Shown: piece after piece, positions 5,262-6,260 of the stretch | How positions within the stretch are numbered: the stretch's first letter is position 1 | Layout of the letters: each line of letters opens with the position of its first letter | Source of the DNA: Acidobacteriota bacterium | GTDB lineage: Bacteria; Acidobacteriota; Terriglobia; Terriglobales; Acidobacteriaceae | DNA length: 6,260 nucleotides | Assembly: GCA_021799945.1 (NCBI GenBank) | Contig: JAJYZK010000197.1 | Span: 1-6,260 of the forward strand | Reading direction: 5' to 3' | Notes under the pieces: generated by a model | Told to the model about the DNA's origin: nothing | The model's database searches: none | The model's input: only the letters and a program-made list of their open reading frames with translations | Program-made: the position numbers and the translations under genes

Positions 5262-6260
5262 CTAAACAGAAAACGGATCGTAGCCGCTCTCTCCGCACCA
5301 GCGGTAATGTTTGACGATCGAGGACGGCGCGCCGCGCCGCTGGAACTCCCAGGTCTGAGGAGTTGTCAGATGCAGCCAATCCGTAGGATAGCCAGACCAG
5401 TCTCCCGACCCAGCCGCGGCGAAGGCATCCGCCATGGCCTTTTTCTGATCCGGGCCGACGGCCTCGGGCTCCGGTGAAATGAACAAAGCCGTGCCGCTTC
5501 TGGAGAGCAGATCCATCCACTGGCTGGTCAAGTCCCAGGGAACGGTTCGAGTTATCCCCACACAATCCGCGTCCTGCACGAAGAAAGTTCGATTCTGGGG
5601 CAGCCGATAGGCCAGCGTATTGATGCCCATGCGCCGGGTGCGCTCCCATAGCCTGCCGCTGGTATCGTCGCCCGTGCGCTGCAATTCAAACAATCCCGCG
5701 CCCAGATGCCCTACCGTGTTGCATCCCAGCAGCAGGGTCTCTTCTCCGGCCGTCCGCCGCAGGGCCTGGTACAGACTCCGCACGATCTCCGCATTGGTTC
5801 GGGTCCGGTCATGGAAATGCCAGCCGGGCTGGGTAAGTTCACCGCCCATGTTGAAGCCCCACTGGCCTAACAGATCGTAGGTGGAGAAGTCGTGCTTCAC
5901 CAGTTCATACTTCCAGTTCACCACCTGCGTTACCTTGGCCAGTATGGCTTCCAGCGCCTCCGGAATCGTAGGGTCATACGCCGGTTCGGGATCGGAAGCG
6001 CCTTGGGCGTGACGGCGCATTGCGGGAAGCAGCAAAGTTTGTTCGGCTCCCGCCGGGGCCTGGACGGGGCGAATCCATATTCCAGGCCGGGCGCCCGCGC
6101 TGCGGATCTGCTCGGCCAGCCGCGCCATATCGGGGAAGCGGACATTCACGCGCTCCTGTTCTGCCAGGCCTCCATTCACGGCTCCCTTTCCCTGCCAGCC
6201 TCCATCAATCACGGAAAACGGCCTCGCGGCGCCTTCCGGCGCCAGCGAAACAACCAAGCG
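5262..6260 (-). CDS. Alpha-galactosidase-like glycoside hydrolase (clan D, GH27/GH36 type), C-terminal part
   Basis: 332 C-terminal residues; the frame is open to the right edge, so the start lies outside and the TTG at 6257 is not a start. A TIM-barrel hydrolase expected to cleave terminal alpha-galactosides. In the visible part: FSVIDGGWQGKG (15-26), RPGIWIRPV (58-66), then WKYELVKHDFSTYDLLGQWG (116-135) whose D124 is the likely nucleophile (the KxD position of clan D), and FELQRTGDDTSGRLWE (191-206), where D198 or D199 is the likely acid/base. Later come QDADCVGIT, WMDLLSRSGTALFIS and a C-terminal beta-rich piece ending YDPFSV, which looks like a natural end rather than a truncation. Which GH family it falls in cannot be settled without a search, and activity on other alpha-linked sugars is possible. 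It faces the exporter tail to tail, so there is no operon link. Signal peptide not visible because the N-terminus is missing. Confidence 0.82.
   Translation of the reverse strand, partial: RLVVSLAPEGAARPFSVIDGGWQGKGAVNGGLAEQERVNVRFPDMARLAEQIRSAGARPGIWIRPVQAPAGAEQTLLLPAMRRHAQGASDPEPAYDPTIPEALEAILAKVTQVVNWKYELVKHDFSTYDLLGQWGFNMGGELTQPGWHFHDRTRTNAEIVRSLYQALRRTAGEETLLLGCNTVGHLGAGLFELQRTGDDTSGRLWERTRRMGINTLAYRLPQNRTFFVQDADCVGITRTVPWDLTSQWMDLLSRSGTALFISPEPEAVGPDQKKAMADAFAAAGSGDWSGYPTDWLHLTTPQTWEFQRRGAPSSIVKHYRWCGESGYDPFSV

Noticed and set aside
5005..5649. Minus-strand frame of 214 codons spanning the glycosidase end and the exporter end
   Set aside because: It overlaps two genes with clear family motifs and its translation matches nothing I know.
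1..6260. CRISPR array, tRNA, rRNA, insertion sequence or phage gene
   Set aside because: No regularly spaced repeats, no cloverleaf, no transposase or integrase motifs and no terminal inverted repeats were seen by eye.

Overview
The window comes from a GC-rich bacterium. High G/C at third codon positions, good GGAGG-type ribosome binding sites and the mix of protein families suggest a Gram-negative soil-type organism. An Acidobacteriota relative is my best guess, by impression of the protein sequences only; no marker gene is present to prove it. An RND pump with its periplasmic adaptor implies a two-membrane envelope.

Layout, left to right. Positions 1-3233 are read on the minus strand: a small membrane protein with two predicted transmembrane segments (2937-3233), a 225-base gap with a hairpin, a periplasmic adaptor (membrane fusion protein, 1596-2711), and five bases later an RND inner-membrane pump whose C-terminal half runs off the left edge (1-1590). 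A TTGCCG-17-TATATT promoter candidate at 3299-3327 faces this block. No outer-membrane channel gene is visible.

The divergent intergenic region (3234-3523) separates this from a plus-strand pair: a class I SAM methyltransferase resembling the METTL7/TMT1 family (3524-4186) and a YedA-like EamA/DMT exporter (4186-5109). Stop and start share one base (TGATG), so the two are very probably translationally coupled. A convergent 152-base gap with two small hairpins follows. The right end (5262-6260, minus strand) is the C-terminal part of a clan-D alpha-galactosidase-like TIM-barrel glycosidase whose start lies beyond the window.

Functionally the window is an export neighbourhood: one tripartite-type RND efflux block and one methylate-and-export pair, with an unrelated sugar hydrolase convergent to them. 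I see no mobile element, CRISPR array, tRNA or rRNA. The most interesting points are the methyltransferase/exporter coupling and the small unrecognised membrane protein ahead of the RND genes.
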